Positions 17,215 through 30,442 of a stretch of DNA of 64,000 bases are shown here, one piece after another. Position 1 is the stretch's first letter. The number at the start of each line of letters is the position of its first letter. This DNA comes from HGM04593 sp045631905 (GTDB lineage Bacteria > Bacteroidota > Bacteroidia > Bacteroidales > Bacteroidaceae). The stretch covers positions 23,932 to 87,931 of the forward strand of contig JAZQVO010000038.1 in the NCBI GenBank assembly GCA_045631905.1, written 5' to 3'. The notes beneath the pieces were generated by a model. The model made no database searches. It saw only the letters and a program-made list of their open reading frames with translations, and was not told where the DNA came from. Made by a program: the position numbers and the translations under genes.

Positions 17215-18831
17215 TTAAGCCCAAGGGTCGTTGCGCCCATCATCATCGGGGAAAGTATCACTTGTGAGCAGGTTCCCTGTAAATTCATTTATTGCATCAA
17301 ACACAGCCTCAGCGTCCTCGAATGTATCGAACGAGTGGGTGTTATACTTCTTATCCTCCAAAGCAACCACCACCGCGCCCCTTATTTCGTAAGCATGACC
17401 ATAGAGCATTGTGGCAACAGGGTTGTCGGGCAGGTCTTCGAGCATCGCGTTTTTGTTTACATACATCACAACCTTTTTCTTTAACCCACACTCCTCTTTT
17501 ATTCTGTTCAGCGGATCAGAAAAGTGCACAGCATCGCACCCCTCGGCATCTATGAGCTCAATAAGTTTCATGTACGAGAGGCTACGGGTTTCGGTTTCAA
17601 TAAAATCGGTGAAACCCGATGGCTGTATAACCATCACCGTGGGGTTTACAGCAACAGTATCATCATCTTCTTCTTCATCTTCCTCCTTTTCGGGGTAGCA
17701 ATAAAGCTCTCTCCAATAATTCAATTCATCGGCATAACCCATCTTTTTCAGCTCCTTGCTGAATTCAAGTACATGGCTGCTTAATACATTCCAAGCTTCG
17801 TAGAAAGGAGCATGGCGCACAGCCCTCAATCGTGTGAGCAACACCTCCTCTTCGGTCATATTCATCTCAGGAGACACGGCATTCCCTTTGCCATGAAAGA
17901 AGAATATATCAAGAGCAAAGTCGTAACAAGACGAAAGCCCCATATCCATACCTATGCGTGCATACCTCAACGCCTCGATATTATCCTCTTTAAAGCCCAT
18001 AATACCCTTGTAGAGGCATCTTGTGAGATAATAGGTACAAATTTTGCTTCCAAGTTCTACACCACGACGCAAATTCACGTCCAGACGTTTGTGAATTTCG
18101 TCACGGGTTTTATCATCGTAAGCGTCCCAATCATCTTCACACTCAAACCCAAGAGCAAAGCAGTCAGGAACCTCCTTCTCGATACCCTCCTCCATCAAAG
18201 ATTCATAATAAGCAATATTACCACGCTGATAATAATTGCAGGCAAGGTCAAAGATAGAATATTTCAACCCCCTATCAACACACTCCTCATATGTGGCAAT
18301 AGCATCGTTCAATCTCCCTCTATTCTCGTAGAACCAAGCCAACTGCTCCAACCAAAGCACCGAAGCACCCGGTTTTTGGGACATCTCCTTTGTCTGCTTT
18401 ATGAGGTAGCTGACATCTTTTTTCAAACGCGCTCGGTAATAGAAACGCTCGATTATGCTTTGCATCTTGGCAAGCTCACTACCCAGCAACTTGGCTTTTC
18501 TCAAAAGTTTATCGTACAATTTGCGGTCCAACCGCGTTATCCCCTCATCGTCTATGTAATCGCCTAGATAATATAACCTCGACAACATATATAAAGCATC
18601 GGCTATGCCGTTTTTCGCAGCAAACTCATAGCAATCACGCACTATGCGTAAATTTTCCTTGTTATGCGCACCTGTCACATACAACCAGCAACCATACAAA
18701 TACTTGCTGTAAGCATCTTCGCCGGCACGAAGCTTTTCCACTATCTGTGGCGAGAGGAAGAAAAAATCCCTCTTATCGTAAAATTTCTCCAAAATCTCTT
18801 TTCCTGGAATTATTTCAAAATCGGCAATCAT
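17215..18831 (-). CDS. Sel1/TPR-like repeat protein with DUF3846-like C-terminus
   Basis: 538 residues. The first 370 are helical with Sel1/TPR-like units (AKNGIADALYMLSRLYYLGD, ENRGRLNDAIATYEECVDRG, NIEALRYARIGMDMGLSSCY). An acidic linker (EEDEEEDDD) follows, then a small C-terminal domain with VMVIQPSG, LPDNPVATMLYGHAYEIRGA and VVVALED, which resembles DUF3846. No signal peptide, so it is cytoplasmic. Sel1 repeats mediate protein-protein contacts. It belongs to the four-gene accessory operon; the function is unknown. Confidence 0.6.
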   Translation of the reverse strand: MIADFEIIPGKEILEKFYDKRDFFFLSPQIVEKLRAGEDAYSKYLYGCWLYVTGAHNKENLRIVRDCYEFAAKNGIADALYMLSRLYYLGDYIDDEGITRLDRKLYDKLLRKAKLLGSELAKMQSIIERFYYRARLKKDVSYLIKQTKEMSQKPGASVLWLEQLAWFYENRGRLNDAIATYEECVDRGLKYSIFDLACNYYQRGNIAYYESLMEEGIEKEVPDCFALGFECEDDWDAYDDKTRDEIHKRLDVNLRRGVELGSKICTYYLTRCLYKGIMGFKEDNIEALRYARIGMDMGLSSCYDFALDIFFFHGKGNAVSPEMNMTEEEVLLTRLRAVRHAPFYEAWNVLSSHVLEFSKELKKMGYADELNYWRELYCYPEKEEDEEEDDDTVAVNPTVMVIQPSGFTDFIETETRSLSYMKLIELIDAEGCDAVHFSDPLNRIKEECGLKKKVVMYVNKNAMLEDLPDNPVATMLYGHAYEIRGAVVVALEDKKYNTHSFDTFEDAEAVFDAINEFTGNLLTSDTFPDDDGRNDPWA

Positions 18832-18858
18832 GGTTTTTATAAATCATCAGGGTTAATA

Positions 18859-19425
18859 CTAATCAAACAACACTCTTGGGTTCATTTGAGCAGGAGATTT
18901 CCAATCAACCCCCTCCTCGCGAAGCACCTCGGCAAACGTGTACCAGTACCCGTAGCAGAAGCCCATACCACGCGGAGCATCGCCAAGCCTCTTTTCACAC
19001 TCCTCTTCCCACCTGCAAATATTCTCCTCCCACATAGGAGTTCGACGAATAGGGTCAAAGTTCAAGCTCTTGTGATACTTGCTCATATACTCCTCATTTG
19101 AGACATTTTCATAGTCGATATAATCTTCGAGTTGCCCTATGTGAGCCTTCACATGGCTCAACGACAACTCCTCCGACCTCTCCGAAGATGCCTCGAGCCA
19201 CCCCAACTGCTTGCAAACCAGTCCAAGAGTATACCTTGGCACATCTTGTTCGGGTAGAAAAGAAAGTATCGTTTCGCACACCAACGCCTTGTCCAACGCC
19301 GATACATCTTCGAGGCTTTCCAATATCTCAAAACATTTACGTGAGAGCTCGACATTCTTCCACAGATTCAGGTTTTCACCGTTTGCTCTCATCTCTTCGA
19401 CCATAGCAATAATTCTCTCAGCCAT
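18859..19425 (-). CDS. Hypothetical soluble protein
   Basis: 188 residues, no signal peptide or membrane segment. The first 130 residues are mostly helical. The conserved-looking C-terminus GMGFCYGYWYTFAEVLREEG, followed by MNPRVLFD, resembles tails of small cytoplasmic proteins found with YwqG-like genes, but I cannot name a family. Gaps of 27 bases to the Sel1-like gene and 4 bases to the MORN-like gene place it inside the operon. Confidence 0.6.
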   Translation of the reverse strand: MAERIIAMVEEMRANGENLNLWKNVELSRKCFEILESLEDVSALDKALVCETILSFLPEQDVPRYTLGLVCKQLGWLEASSERSEELSLSHVKAHIGQLEDYIDYENVSNEEYMSKYHKSLNFDPIRRTPMWEENICRWEEECEKRLGDAPRGMGFCYGYWYTFAEVLREEGVDWKSPAQMNPRVLFD

Positions 19426-19429
19426 ATCG

Positions 19430-19828
19430 TTAAACAGTTTTTTTCATGGTAATCTTGCACATCTCATTCTCTTTATCATCTACGGGGAGGTCGTTTTCCC
19501 ACATACCATCGTAAACCAAATCCCAGAAACGGCAAAAAGGCTCCCACGAGTCGGGTGCATGCTTAGGCCCCACAAGCCTGCCCTTGTTGTCATACTCCCC
19601 CATTCTGTACCACGCCGACTCATCTATGGGGTTTTTATGATTATAGTACGGAGCATACCAATAAAACTCGCCTTTGCCATGACGTACGCCATGAATAAAC
19701 ATACCTGTATACTTGTACACAGGACGCTTTTCGCTATAATAAATTTTTGTACCCTCGCCATGTGGCATATTATTCTCGTCGTTGTTCCCGGTAAAAATAT
19801 AATACCTTGCCTCTTCCGGTTTTTCCAT
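19430..19828 (-). CDS. MORN-repeat-like protein
   Basis: 132 residues. Two MORN-type units are visible: MPHGEGTKIYY and YTGMFIHGVRHGKGEFYWY, matching the Y-x-G-x-x-x-x-G-x-x-H/x-G-x-G pattern; a weaker one is YDGMWENDL. MORN modules form short beta-hairpin arrays. No signal peptide. It is probably the first gene of the four-gene operon that ends at the YwqG gene. Role unknown; a toxin-immunity or stress-linked accessory locus is possible. Confidence 0.6.
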   Translation of the reverse strand: MEKPEEARYYIFTGNNDENNMPHGEGTKIYYSEKRPVYKYTGMFIHGVRHGKGEFYWYAPYYNHKNPIDESAWYRMGEYDNKGRLVGPKHAPDSWEPFCRFWDLVYDGMWENDLPVDDKENEMCKITMKKTV

Positions 19829-20216
19829 AGCTGTGTTAATTTAGTAAATATTATACGAAATATGCTATCTCGTTGATGCAAAAATAACTAATGAAATTAT
19901 AAATACAAGGAATCCATGCTTTTTTTTTGAAAACACCAAGTTTCTTGTAAAAATAAGTTCGACACACCATGTAAACAGCCCTCATTAACATATTTTCAAC
20001 CTTTACCGGCCTGTTATAATCTAAATTATTCGTATTTTTGATGAAAAATCGAATATACCCTGCACTCCCGGTGAAAAACATCGAAGTAAACTTCATGTTT
20101 TTCGCTCGTTTGTTTGTATATTTGCCATTTAAAAGGCAAATGCCGTAAAAAACGGTAAAAACAAGCCTCTTTATAGGCATTATAACATTAAAAAAGATAA
20201 AAAATAAAAACAAAAT
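19829..20216. other. 388-bp intergenic region between the MORN-like operon and secA
   Basis: Divergent upstream region. It holds a hairpin at about 20073-20102 (GAAG/CTTC core with AAAAACA/TGTTTTT flanks and a one-base bulge), the secA -7 box, and short inverted repeats after it (TTTGCC/GGCAAA at 20121-20141, CCGT/ACGG at 20143-20155). A 120-codon frame on the minus strand is low-complexity and not credible as a gene. Confidence 0.4.
20117..20124 (+). promoter_or_regulatory. secA -7 box
   Basis: TATATTTG is an exact TAnnTTTG match, 92 bases before the secA start. No good -33 TTG at the usual spacing. The long leader between it and the start contains two small inverted repeats. Confidence 0.55.
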
Positions 20217-23528
<3,312 letters not shown>

Positions 23529-23539
23529 AACCAACGAAT

Positions 23540-23974
23540 ATGCCACTAAGTACACAAGCACAAGAGAACCTCAAAAAAGCCATCGGCGAGATGGCAAGGA
23601 GTTTTGTAACTGCCGAAGAGACATTGATAACCGACTTTCACATCAATGTAAACGGCGACACCGGCCAGCTCACCATCTTCAACGACGATGAAAAAGAGCT
23701 CGCGCGCGTACATATTAAAGAATGGGAAAACACCCACAACGAACAACTCTTCGAAAAGGAGCTCCGTAGCGTACTTGGCAAAATGCAGAAAGAGGGAATA
23801 TTCGACAGTATAAACATAGTAAAACCCTACTCCTTTGTACTTGTTGACGACGACAAAGAGGCAATAGTAGACCTCCTCTTCATCGACGACGACACACTCA
23901 TTCTCAGCGAAGACCTGCTAAAAGGCTTTGACGAAGAGATGGACAACTTTTTAAAACATCTTCTCGAAGATTGA
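23540..23974 (+). CDS. Conserved hypothetical protein downstream of secA
   Basis: 144 residues, acidic, no signal peptide or membrane segment. It has strand-like stretches (TDFHINVNGDTGQLTIFN, YSFVLVDDDKEAIVDLLFID) and an acidic helical end. The gene starts 11 bases after secA and is followed by a terminator hairpin, so it forms a two-gene operon with secA. I do not recognise a family; a role linked to protein export is only suggested by position. Confidence 0.7.
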   Translation: MPLSTQAQENLKKAIGEMARSFVTAEETLITDFHINVNGDTGQLTIFNDDEKELARVHIKEWENTHNEQLFEKELRSVLGKMQKEGIFDSINIVKPYSFVLVDDDKEAIVDLLFIDDDTLILSEDLLKGFDEEMDNFLKHLLED

Positions 23975-23995
23975 TAATAAAACAAAACACCACGA

Positions 23996-24029
23996 TTATG
24001 GCATGTTTCCACCACGAAACATGCCATAA
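23996..24029. terminator. Terminator after the secA operon
   Basis: A 14-bp perfect stem (TTATGGCATGTTTC / GAAACATGCCATAA) with a 6-base loop, followed by ATCTTTTTC. Confidence 0.75.
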
Positions 24030-24093
24030 ATCTTTTTCAACCATTAAAAAGTCATAATATTTCACTTAAAACCCCATTTTATGCGAAAACTTT

Positions 24094-24124
24094 TTTGCCA
24101 TAAAAAGTTTTCTGCGTAAATTTG
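24094..24124 (+). promoter_or_regulatory. Promoter of the TetR/RND efflux operon
   Basis: -33 TTTG (24094-24097) and -7 TAAATTTG (24117-24124) with 19 bases between: a full Bacteroidota consensus. It lies 26 bases before the TetR start. Confidence 0.75.
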
Positions 24125-24150
24125 CATCGGAAAAGAATAGAAAACGATTA

Positions 24151-24795
24151 ATGAAAAATACAAGAGAGGAACATAGTCGCAACGACATAAGGCAAAAGAT
24201 AATAGAAACAGCACTCTCATTGTTCTTTGAACGCGGAATAAAAGATGTAAAGATGGACGATATAGCATCACTTGCATCGGTTTCCAAAAGAACCATATAC
24301 GAGCTCTTCGCCGACAAAGAGATACTCATAATAGAGACACTCGAACACCATCAAAAAAAGATGCACGACGAAGGAAAAAAGATAATAAAAGAGAGCAACG
24401 ACATTCTCGATGTCATTCTAAACCTATACAACCACTATTTCAGTCACCTGAAAAGCGTAAACAAAAATTTCTTTACCGACCTCGACCGTTACCCCAACGC
24501 CCGTAACGGCATAAGGAAAAACGACAAGAAAAACGGCAAGCACTTTATAGCATGGATGGAAGAGGGCCGTAAGCAAGGCCTCTTCCGCGAAGATGCCGAC
24601 TTCAAGATTCTTGCATTTGTATTAAAGCGCGACATGGAGCTCATCATGACAATCAACCGCAATACAAACGAAGGAGAACTTGCCGACTACACCCCCGACC
24701 AGCTGGGACACCGCCTCATACTTGTATACCTCCGAGGCATAGCCACAGCCAAAGGACAAGAAAAGATTGAACAATTCATACAGAAAAACAAATAA
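24151..24795 (+). CDS. TetR/AcrR-family transcriptional regulator
   Basis: 214 residues. The N-terminal TetR helix-turn-helix is clear: IIETALSLFFERGIKDVKMD, then DIASLASVSKRTIYELFADK. The C-terminal ligand-binding half is helical and divergent, as usual. It is the first gene of an operon with TolC-, AcrA- and AcrB-like genes (12-base gap to the TolC gene), so it probably represses the pump and itself in response to a pump substrate. The ligand is unknown. Confidence 0.93.
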   Translation: MKNTREEHSRNDIRQKIIETALSLFFERGIKDVKMDDIASLASVSKRTIYELFADKEILIIETLEHHQKKMHDEGKKIIKESNDILDVILNLYNHYFSHLKSVNKNFFTDLDRYPNARNGIRKNDKKNGKHFIAWMEEGRKQGLFREDADFKILAFVLKRDMELIMTINRNTNEGELADYTPDQLGHRLILVYLRGIATAKGQEKIEQFIQKNK

Positions 24796-24807
24796 AGAGA
24801 TAGAACC

Positions 24808-26127
24808 ATGAATTTAAGATTGCGATTAACAACAATGATTGCCCTGTTTGCAACAATCACATTTGCAAACGCACAAGAGGCAACACCAACAATGAACCTA
24901 ACCCTCGACAAGACAATAGAACTTGCACTTAGCGAGAACCCCACCATCAAAGTTGCCGAGCAAGAGATTCAGTTAAAAAAAGTCTCACAAGACGAAGCAT
25001 GGATGAGCATGCTCCCAACAGCAACACTTAACGGTAGCATGAACTACACCATCAAAGCAGCCGAGATGAACTTTGGCGGACAAGTATTCAAGATGGGTAA
25101 AGACGAAACAAGCACCTGGAACGGAGCACTGCAAATATCACTCCCCGTGTTTGCACCTGCCATATACAAAAGCATGAGCCTCACAAAAGCCGATGTAGAA
25201 CTTGCAGTAGAGAAGAGCCGTGGCTCAAAGCTCGACCTGGTAAACCAGGTAACAAAAGCCTACTACCAACTACTGCTTGCACAAGACTCATACAAGGTAC
25301 TGCAAGAAAACTACAAACTCGCCGAAGAGAACTTCAACATAGTAAATGCAAAATACGAAGTAGGGCAAGTAAGCGAGTACGACAAAATCAGTGCCGAGGT
25401 ACAGAAGAACAACGCATGGCCCTCGGTAATAAGCGGTCGCAACGCAGTAGAGATAGCCAAATTACAGCTCAAAGTTCTCATGGGGATAACAGCCGATGTA
25501 AACATCGTACTCGACGACAACCTCAAAAACTATGAGCAATCGATGAACTCAACAGCCACCAACGGCCCCATCGACCTCAGCAACAACTCAACCATGAAGC
25601 AGATAGACCTGCAAGGCGAGCTCTTGAAGAAACAACGCAGTATGCTCAAAACCAACTTCATGCCCACACTTGCCCTTTCAGGAACACTGCAATATCAATC
25701 TCAATACAACGACAACTGGAAAGTGATGGACTACAAATGGAGCAACAGCTCATCGATAGCCCTATCACTCACCATACCCCTGTTCCAAGCAAGCAACTTC
25801 ACCAAGATGAAGAGCAACAAAATACAACAGTGGCAGTTGAGCGAAACACGAGCCAACACAGAGCGCATGCTCGGTATGCAGGCACAGAGCTACATCGACA
25901 ACATGACCAAGAGCGCCGAACAGCTCGAAAGCAACAAAACAGCAGTAGAGCTCGCCCAAAAGGGATTAGAGATAAGCCAGAAACGTTACGAGGTGGGCAA
26001 AGGCACCATATTAGAGCTCACCAACTCACAAGTATCGCTCACCAACATACAGTTGAGCTACAACAACACCATATACGACTACCTCATAGCACAGTCGGAG
26101 TTGAAAACAGTATTAGGCAAAGAATAA
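24808..26127 (+). CDS. TolC-family outer-membrane efflux protein
   Basis: 439 residues with a signal peptide (ATITFANAQEA) and the duplicated helical OEP repeat: LDKTIELALSENPTIKVAEQ in the first half, KYEVGQVSEYDKISAEVQ and RYEVGKGTILELTNSQVSL marking the paired helices. It forms the trimeric outer-membrane channel of the RND pump encoded next. It is 12 bases after the TetR gene and 19 before the periplasmic adaptor gene. Confidence 0.94.
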   Translation: MNLRLRLTTMIALFATITFANAQEATPTMNLTLDKTIELALSENPTIKVAEQEIQLKKVSQDEAWMSMLPTATLNGSMNYTIKAAEMNFGGQVFKMGKDETSTWNGALQISLPVFAPAIYKSMSLTKADVELAVEKSRGSKLDLVNQVTKAYYQLLLAQDSYKVLQENYKLAEENFNIVNAKYEVGQVSEYDKISAEVQKNNAWPSVISGRNAVEIAKLQLKVLMGITADVNIVLDDNLKNYEQSMNSTATNGPIDLSNNSTMKQIDLQGELLKKQRSMLKTNFMPTLALSGTLQYQSQYNDNWKVMDYKWSNSSSIALSLTIPLFQASNFTKMKSNKIQQWQLSETRANTERMLGMQAQSYIDNMTKSAEQLESNKTAVELAQKGLEISQKRYEVGKGTILELTNSQVSLTNIQLSYNNTIYDYLIAQSELKTVLGKE

Positions 26128-26146
26128 TAAAAACATATAAACGATT

Positions 26147-27157
26147 ATGAAAAGGAATCTGACATTTATCGCATTGGCCGCAACAGTGCTATTCAGCGCA
26201 TGTAGCAGTTCAGAAAAAACAGAAACAGTTCAGCAGGAAGAAAAACACAAAGTAAAAATTGCTTTTGTAACAGCCCAGGACGTAGCACAAATCGAAGAGT
26301 TCACCACCACAGTCGAAGCCGAGGTAAAGAACAACATCATTCCCAGCTCTCCCCTCCGCATAAAAAACATACTTGTAGAGGTAGGTGACAACGTGCGCAA
26401 AGGCCAAAAGCTTGTTGAGCTCGACGCCAGCAACCTCGACCAGTTGAAATTACAGGTAGAAAACCAAGAGATAGAGTTCAAACGCATAGAAGCACTATAC
26501 AAAGTAGGCGGTGCATCAACAGCCGAGTACGACAACGCAAAAACACAACTCGAAGTAAACAAACGCGCCCTCGCCAACAAATTGGAGAACACAATACTTG
26601 TGAGCCCCATCGACGGTGTAGTTTCGGCACGCAACTACGACAACGGCGACATGTACGGCGCACAACCCATCTTGGTGGTAGAGCAAATATCTCCCGTCAA
26701 AATGAAGATTAACGTAAGCGAGAGCCGTTACTCACAAACCAACAAGAGCCTCCCTGTAACAGCCACCTTCGACACATACGCCGAAGAAGAGTTCAAAGGC
26801 AAGATAGACATAATATACCCCACCATCAACGCCTCAACCCACACATTCCCCGTTGAGATAAAGATAGCCAACAACGACCGCAAGGTACGTCCCGGCATGT
26901 TCGGCCATGTAACCGTAAACTTCGGAACCAAGAGCCACGTTGTAGTGCCCGACAAGGCAGTCATCAAACAAGCAGGTGCCGGCGACTTCTACGTATACAC
27001 ATACGAGAACGGCAAGGTAACATACAACAAAGTAGAGGTAGGCCGTCGCATGGGCGACAAGTACGAGCTCATCTCAGGTATCCCCTCGGGGAGCAAAGTT
27101 GTTATCGCCGGCCACACCGGTTTGAACAACGGCAAAGAGGTAGAAGTAATAGAATAA
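26147..27157 (+). CDS. RND efflux periplasmic adaptor (membrane fusion) lipoprotein
   Basis: 336 residues. Lipoprotein signal VLFSACSSSEKTE. The adaptor domain order is visible: barrel-sandwich/lipoyl half ILVEVGDNVRKGQKLVELD, helical hairpin (residues about 95-145), second lipoyl half LVSPIDGVVSARNYDNGDMY, and beta-barrel region VRPGMFGHVTVNF. It bridges the inner-membrane RND pump and TolC. Between the TolC and RND genes with gaps of 19 and 24 bases. Confidence 0.95.
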   Translation: MKRNLTFIALAATVLFSACSSSEKTETVQQEEKHKVKIAFVTAQDVAQIEEFTTTVEAEVKNNIIPSSPLRIKNILVEVGDNVRKGQKLVELDASNLDQLKLQVENQEIEFKRIEALYKVGGASTAEYDNAKTQLEVNKRALANKLENTILVSPIDGVVSARNYDNGDMYGAQPILVVEQISPVKMKINVSESRYSQTNKSLPVTATFDTYAEEEFKGKIDIIYPTINASTHTFPVEIKIANNDRKVRPGMFGHVTVNFGTKSHVVVPDKAVIKQAGAGDFYVYTYENGKVTYNKVEVGRRMGDKYELISGIPSGSKVVIAGHTGLNNGKEVEVIE

Positions 27158-27181
27158 TAAACACAAAAAACAAGAACAGAC

Positions 27182-30100
27182 ATGAGTATATATGAAAGCG
27201 CGGTGAAAAAGCCGATTATGACATCGCTATGCTTCATAGCAATAGCCCTGTTCGGTCTTTATTCACTATCGAAGCTCGCAATCGACCTATACCCCGATAT
27301 CGAGACCAACACCATCATGGTATTCACCTACTACAATGGTGCAAGTGCCTCCGACATCGAGAACAACGTAACACGCCCCTTGGAGAACACACTAAACTCC
27401 GTGGAGCACCTCAAGCACATCACATCAGACTCGCGTGAGAACGTGTCGGTTATAACCCTCGAATTTGAGTTCGGATACGACATCGACGACCTCACCAACG
27501 ACGTGCGCGACAAGCTCGACATGGTATCATCGTCACTCCCCGACGATGCCAACAACCCCATCATCTTTAAGTTCTCTACCGACATGATTCCCATCATCGT
27601 AATGTCGGTAAAGGCCAACGAGAGCCAGGCAGCCCTATACAAGATACTCGACGACAACGTAGCCAACCCCTTGGCACGTGTCGATGGAGTGGGCTCAGTA
27701 TCAATCTCCGGAGCTCCCGAGCGCGAGATAAACATCTATATGGACCCCGCAAAGATGGAAGCCTACAACATACCCATCGAAACAGTAAGCTCCATCATCG
27801 CAGCCGAGAACCGCAATATCCCCGGTGGTAACTTCGACCTTGGAAGCAACACCTACTCATTGCGTGTCGAAGGCGAGTTCAAAGCACCCACAGAGATGCT
27901 CAACCTCGTAGTAGGCAGCCACAACGGCGCAAACGTCTACCTCAAAGACATCGCCCGCATAGTCGACAACGTGCAGGAGCGTTCACAGCGCACCTTCATC
28001 GAAGGCCAGCAGGGAGCCATGATTATTGTTCAAAAACAGAGCGGAGGAAACTCGGTAGCCATCTCAAAAGCAGTAAAAGAAGAGTTGCCCAAGTTACAAA
28101 AACGCCTCCCCTCCGATGTAGAGCTCGAAATAATGATCGACACATCGGACAACATTCTCAACACCATCGGAACGCTGTCAAGCACCATACGCGACGCCAT
28201 GATCTTTGTGGTACTCGTGGTGTTCATCTTCCTCGGTCGTTGGAGAGCAACAGTTATCATCGCCATAACCATACCCTTCTCACTCATCGCATCGTTCATC
28301 TACCTGTTTGCCACAGGCGGTTCAATAAACATCATCTCGCTATCATGTTTAAGTATCGCCATCGGTTCAGTGGTCGATGACGCCATAGTGGTGCTCGAGA
28401 ACGTAACCACACACATCGAGCGCGGTTCCGACCCCAACAACGCCGCCGTACACGGAACAAACGAGGTAGCCGTTTCCGTAATCGCATCAACCCTCACCAT
28501 GTGGGCCGTATTCTTCCCCTTGACCATGGTAACAGGTATGTCGGGTGTGCTCTTCAAACAGCTTGGTTGGATGATGTGTATCATCATGCTCATCTCAACA
28601 GCAGCAGCCCTCAGCCTGACACCTATGATGTGTGCCAAAATGCTTAAACTGCAAAAGAAACAGAGCCGTTTCTTCATCATGTTCTACAAACCCATACAGA
28701 AGGTACTCGACCAAATCGATATCAAATATGCATCAATAGTAAACTGGGCCATGCGTCACCGCGCAACCACCCTCCTATGCTGTTTCGGTTTGTTCTTGGC
28801 AAGTTTGCTCTGTTTCAAAGGCATAAAGAGCGAGTTCTTCCCGGCCAACGACAACGGTCGTGTGGGAGTAACCTTGGAGATGCCCATCGGCACACGCATA
28901 GAACACTCACAGGAGATAGGCTTACGCCTCACCAAGCTATGGATGGACCGCTACGGCGACGACCTGCAAGCATGCGGTTTCACCACAGGACAAGCCGACG
29001 AGAACAACACCTTTGCATCGCTCAGCGACAACGGTACCCACATTATATCGTTCAACATAATGTTTGTACCCTCGAACAAGCGCGAGAAAGGGCTCGATAT
29101 CCTTTGCGACGAGCTGCGTGCCGACCTTAAAATGTTCCCCGAAATAGCCAAGAGCAACGTAATGCTCGGTGGAAGCCAAGGAGGAGGCATGGGCGGACAG
29201 TCAAAAGCATCGTTCGAGATATACGGATACGACATGGACGCAACCGACATACTATCAAAACAGCTAGCCGACTCACTGCGTGCATGGAACAAGGTAACAC
29301 AGGTAAACATAAGCCGAAGCGACTACCAGCCCCAGTACATTGTAGACTTCGACCGCGAGAAACTAGCCATGCACGGCCTCAACCTCTCGACAGCGGCCAC
29401 CTACATGCGTAACCGCTACAACGGAGCCCTTGCCACATACTACCGCGAGGACGGTGACGAGTACGATGTAAAAGTGCGCTACGAGCCCACAGCCCGTCAG
29501 AGCATCGAAGACATAGAGAACATCATAATCTACGGTAGCAACGGCCAACCCGTACGCATAAAAGAGCTTGGTAAGGTAGTACTCAACGAGATGCCCCCCA
29601 CCATCGAGCGCAAAGACCGTGAGCGCATAGTAACCGTAGACGCCGTACTTGCAGCAGGTACAGCCCTTAGCGACGGAGTAAACTACGGCCAAGCAATCAT
29701 CGATAAGATGGACATACCCTCGGGAGTAGCAATACAGGTAGCAGGTTCATACGAGGACCAACAAGACTCGAACCGCGACCTCGGACAGCTCGGTATCATC
29801 ATCATAGTCCTTGTGTTCATCGTGATGGCATCGCAGTTCGAATCGCTCACCTACCCCTTCATTCTCATCATATCGGTGCTTTTCGCATTGAGCGGTGTAC
29901 TATTAGGCCTCTTCGTAACCGGCACCACCCTTAACGTGATGTCTATGCTCGGAGGAATCATGCTCATCGGTATGGTTGTGAAAAACGGTATTGTGCTCAT
30001 CGACTACACCATGCTGTTGCGCGAGAGAGGCTTAGGCGTTATACAAGCCTGTGTAGGAGCAGGTAAGAGCCGTATGCGCCCCGTGCTCATGACCACCCTC

Positions 30101-30361
30101 ACCACCATTCTCGGTATGGTACCCCTTGCAGTGAGCCAAGGTGTAGGAGCCGAGATGTGGCGTCCCTTGGGTGTAGCCGTTATCGGCGGTCTCACCATAT
30201 CGACCATCATGACACTTGTATACGTTCCCGCCATGTACGGTATCTTTGCCGGAGTAGGCATACAGAGAAAACGTCGCGCCATAAAGGCCAAACGCGAGCT
30301 ACAAGCCTACTGGAACGAGAACAAAGACATAGAACAGCTAAAAGGCAAAGACAAAAAATAA
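27182..30361 (+). CDS. RND-family multidrug efflux permease (AcrB/HAE1-like)
   Basis: 1,059 residues, typical AcrB size. Twelve membrane segments in two halves around two large periplasmic loops. The proton-relay helix 4 region reads LSCLSIAIGSVVDDAIVVLE, with the paired acidic residues of HAE-type pumps, and ETNTIMVFTYYNGASASDIE and GMVVKNGIVLIDY are family hallmarks. It exports hydrophobic compounds, bile salts or antibiotics using the proton gradient; the actual substrates cannot be read from sequence. Last gene of the TetR-led operon, followed by a long hairpin. Confidence 0.96.
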   Translation: MSIYESAVKKPIMTSLCFIAIALFGLYSLSKLAIDLYPDIETNTIMVFTYYNGASASDIENNVTRPLENTLNSVEHLKHITSDSRENVSVITLEFEFGYDIDDLTNDVRDKLDMVSSSLPDDANNPIIFKFSTDMIPIIVMSVKANESQAALYKILDDNVANPLARVDGVGSVSISGAPEREINIYMDPAKMEAYNIPIETVSSIIAAENRNIPGGNFDLGSNTYSLRVEGEFKAPTEMLNLVVGSHNGANVYLKDIARIVDNVQERSQRTFIEGQQGAMIIVQKQSGGNSVAISKAVKEELPKLQKRLPSDVELEIMIDTSDNILNTIGTLSSTIRDAMIFVVLVVFIFLGRWRATVIIAITIPFSLIASFIYLFATGGSINIISLSCLSIAIGSVVDDAIVVLENVTTHIERGSDPNNAAVHGTNEVAVSVIASTLTMWAVFFPLTMVTGMSGVLFKQLGWMMCIIMLISTAAALSLTPMMCAKMLKLQKKQSRFFIMFYKPIQKVLDQIDIKYASIVNWAMRHRATTLLCCFGLFLASLLCFKGIKSEFFPANDNGRVGVTLEMPIGTRIEHSQEIGLRLTKLWMDRYGDDLQACGFTTGQADENNTFASLSDNGTHIISFNIMFVPSNKREKGLDILCDELRADLKMFPEIAKSNVMLGGSQGGGMGGQSKASFEIYGYDMDATDILSKQLADSLRAWNKVTQVNISRSDYQPQYIVDFDREKLAMHGLNLSTAATYMRNRYNGALATYYREDGDEYDVKVRYEPTARQSIEDIENIIIYGSNGQPVRIKELGKVVLNEMPPTIERKDRERIVTVDAVLAAGTALSDGVNYGQAIIDKMDIPSGVAIQVAGSYEDQQDSNRDLGQLGIIIIVLVFIVMASQFESLTYPFILIISVLFALSGVLLGLFVTGTTLNVMSMLGGIMLIGMVVKNGIVLIDYTMLLRERGLGVIQACVGAGKSRMRPVLMTTLTTILGMVPLAVSQGVGAEMWRPLGVAVIGGLTISTIMTLVYVPAMYGIFAGVGIQRKRRAIKAKRELQAYWNENKDIEQLKGKDKK

Positions 30362-30442
30362 AACGTGATTATATACCAAAACCACCACAATCAAGAGAGA
30401 GTGCGTGTGTAGAAGTATACAATTACAAAAATTAAAAACAAA

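Noticed and set aside
19851..20213. 120-codon minus-strand frame before secA
   Set aside because: Composition is Phe/Ile/Lys/Tyr low-complexity and the region holds the secA promoter and leader instead.
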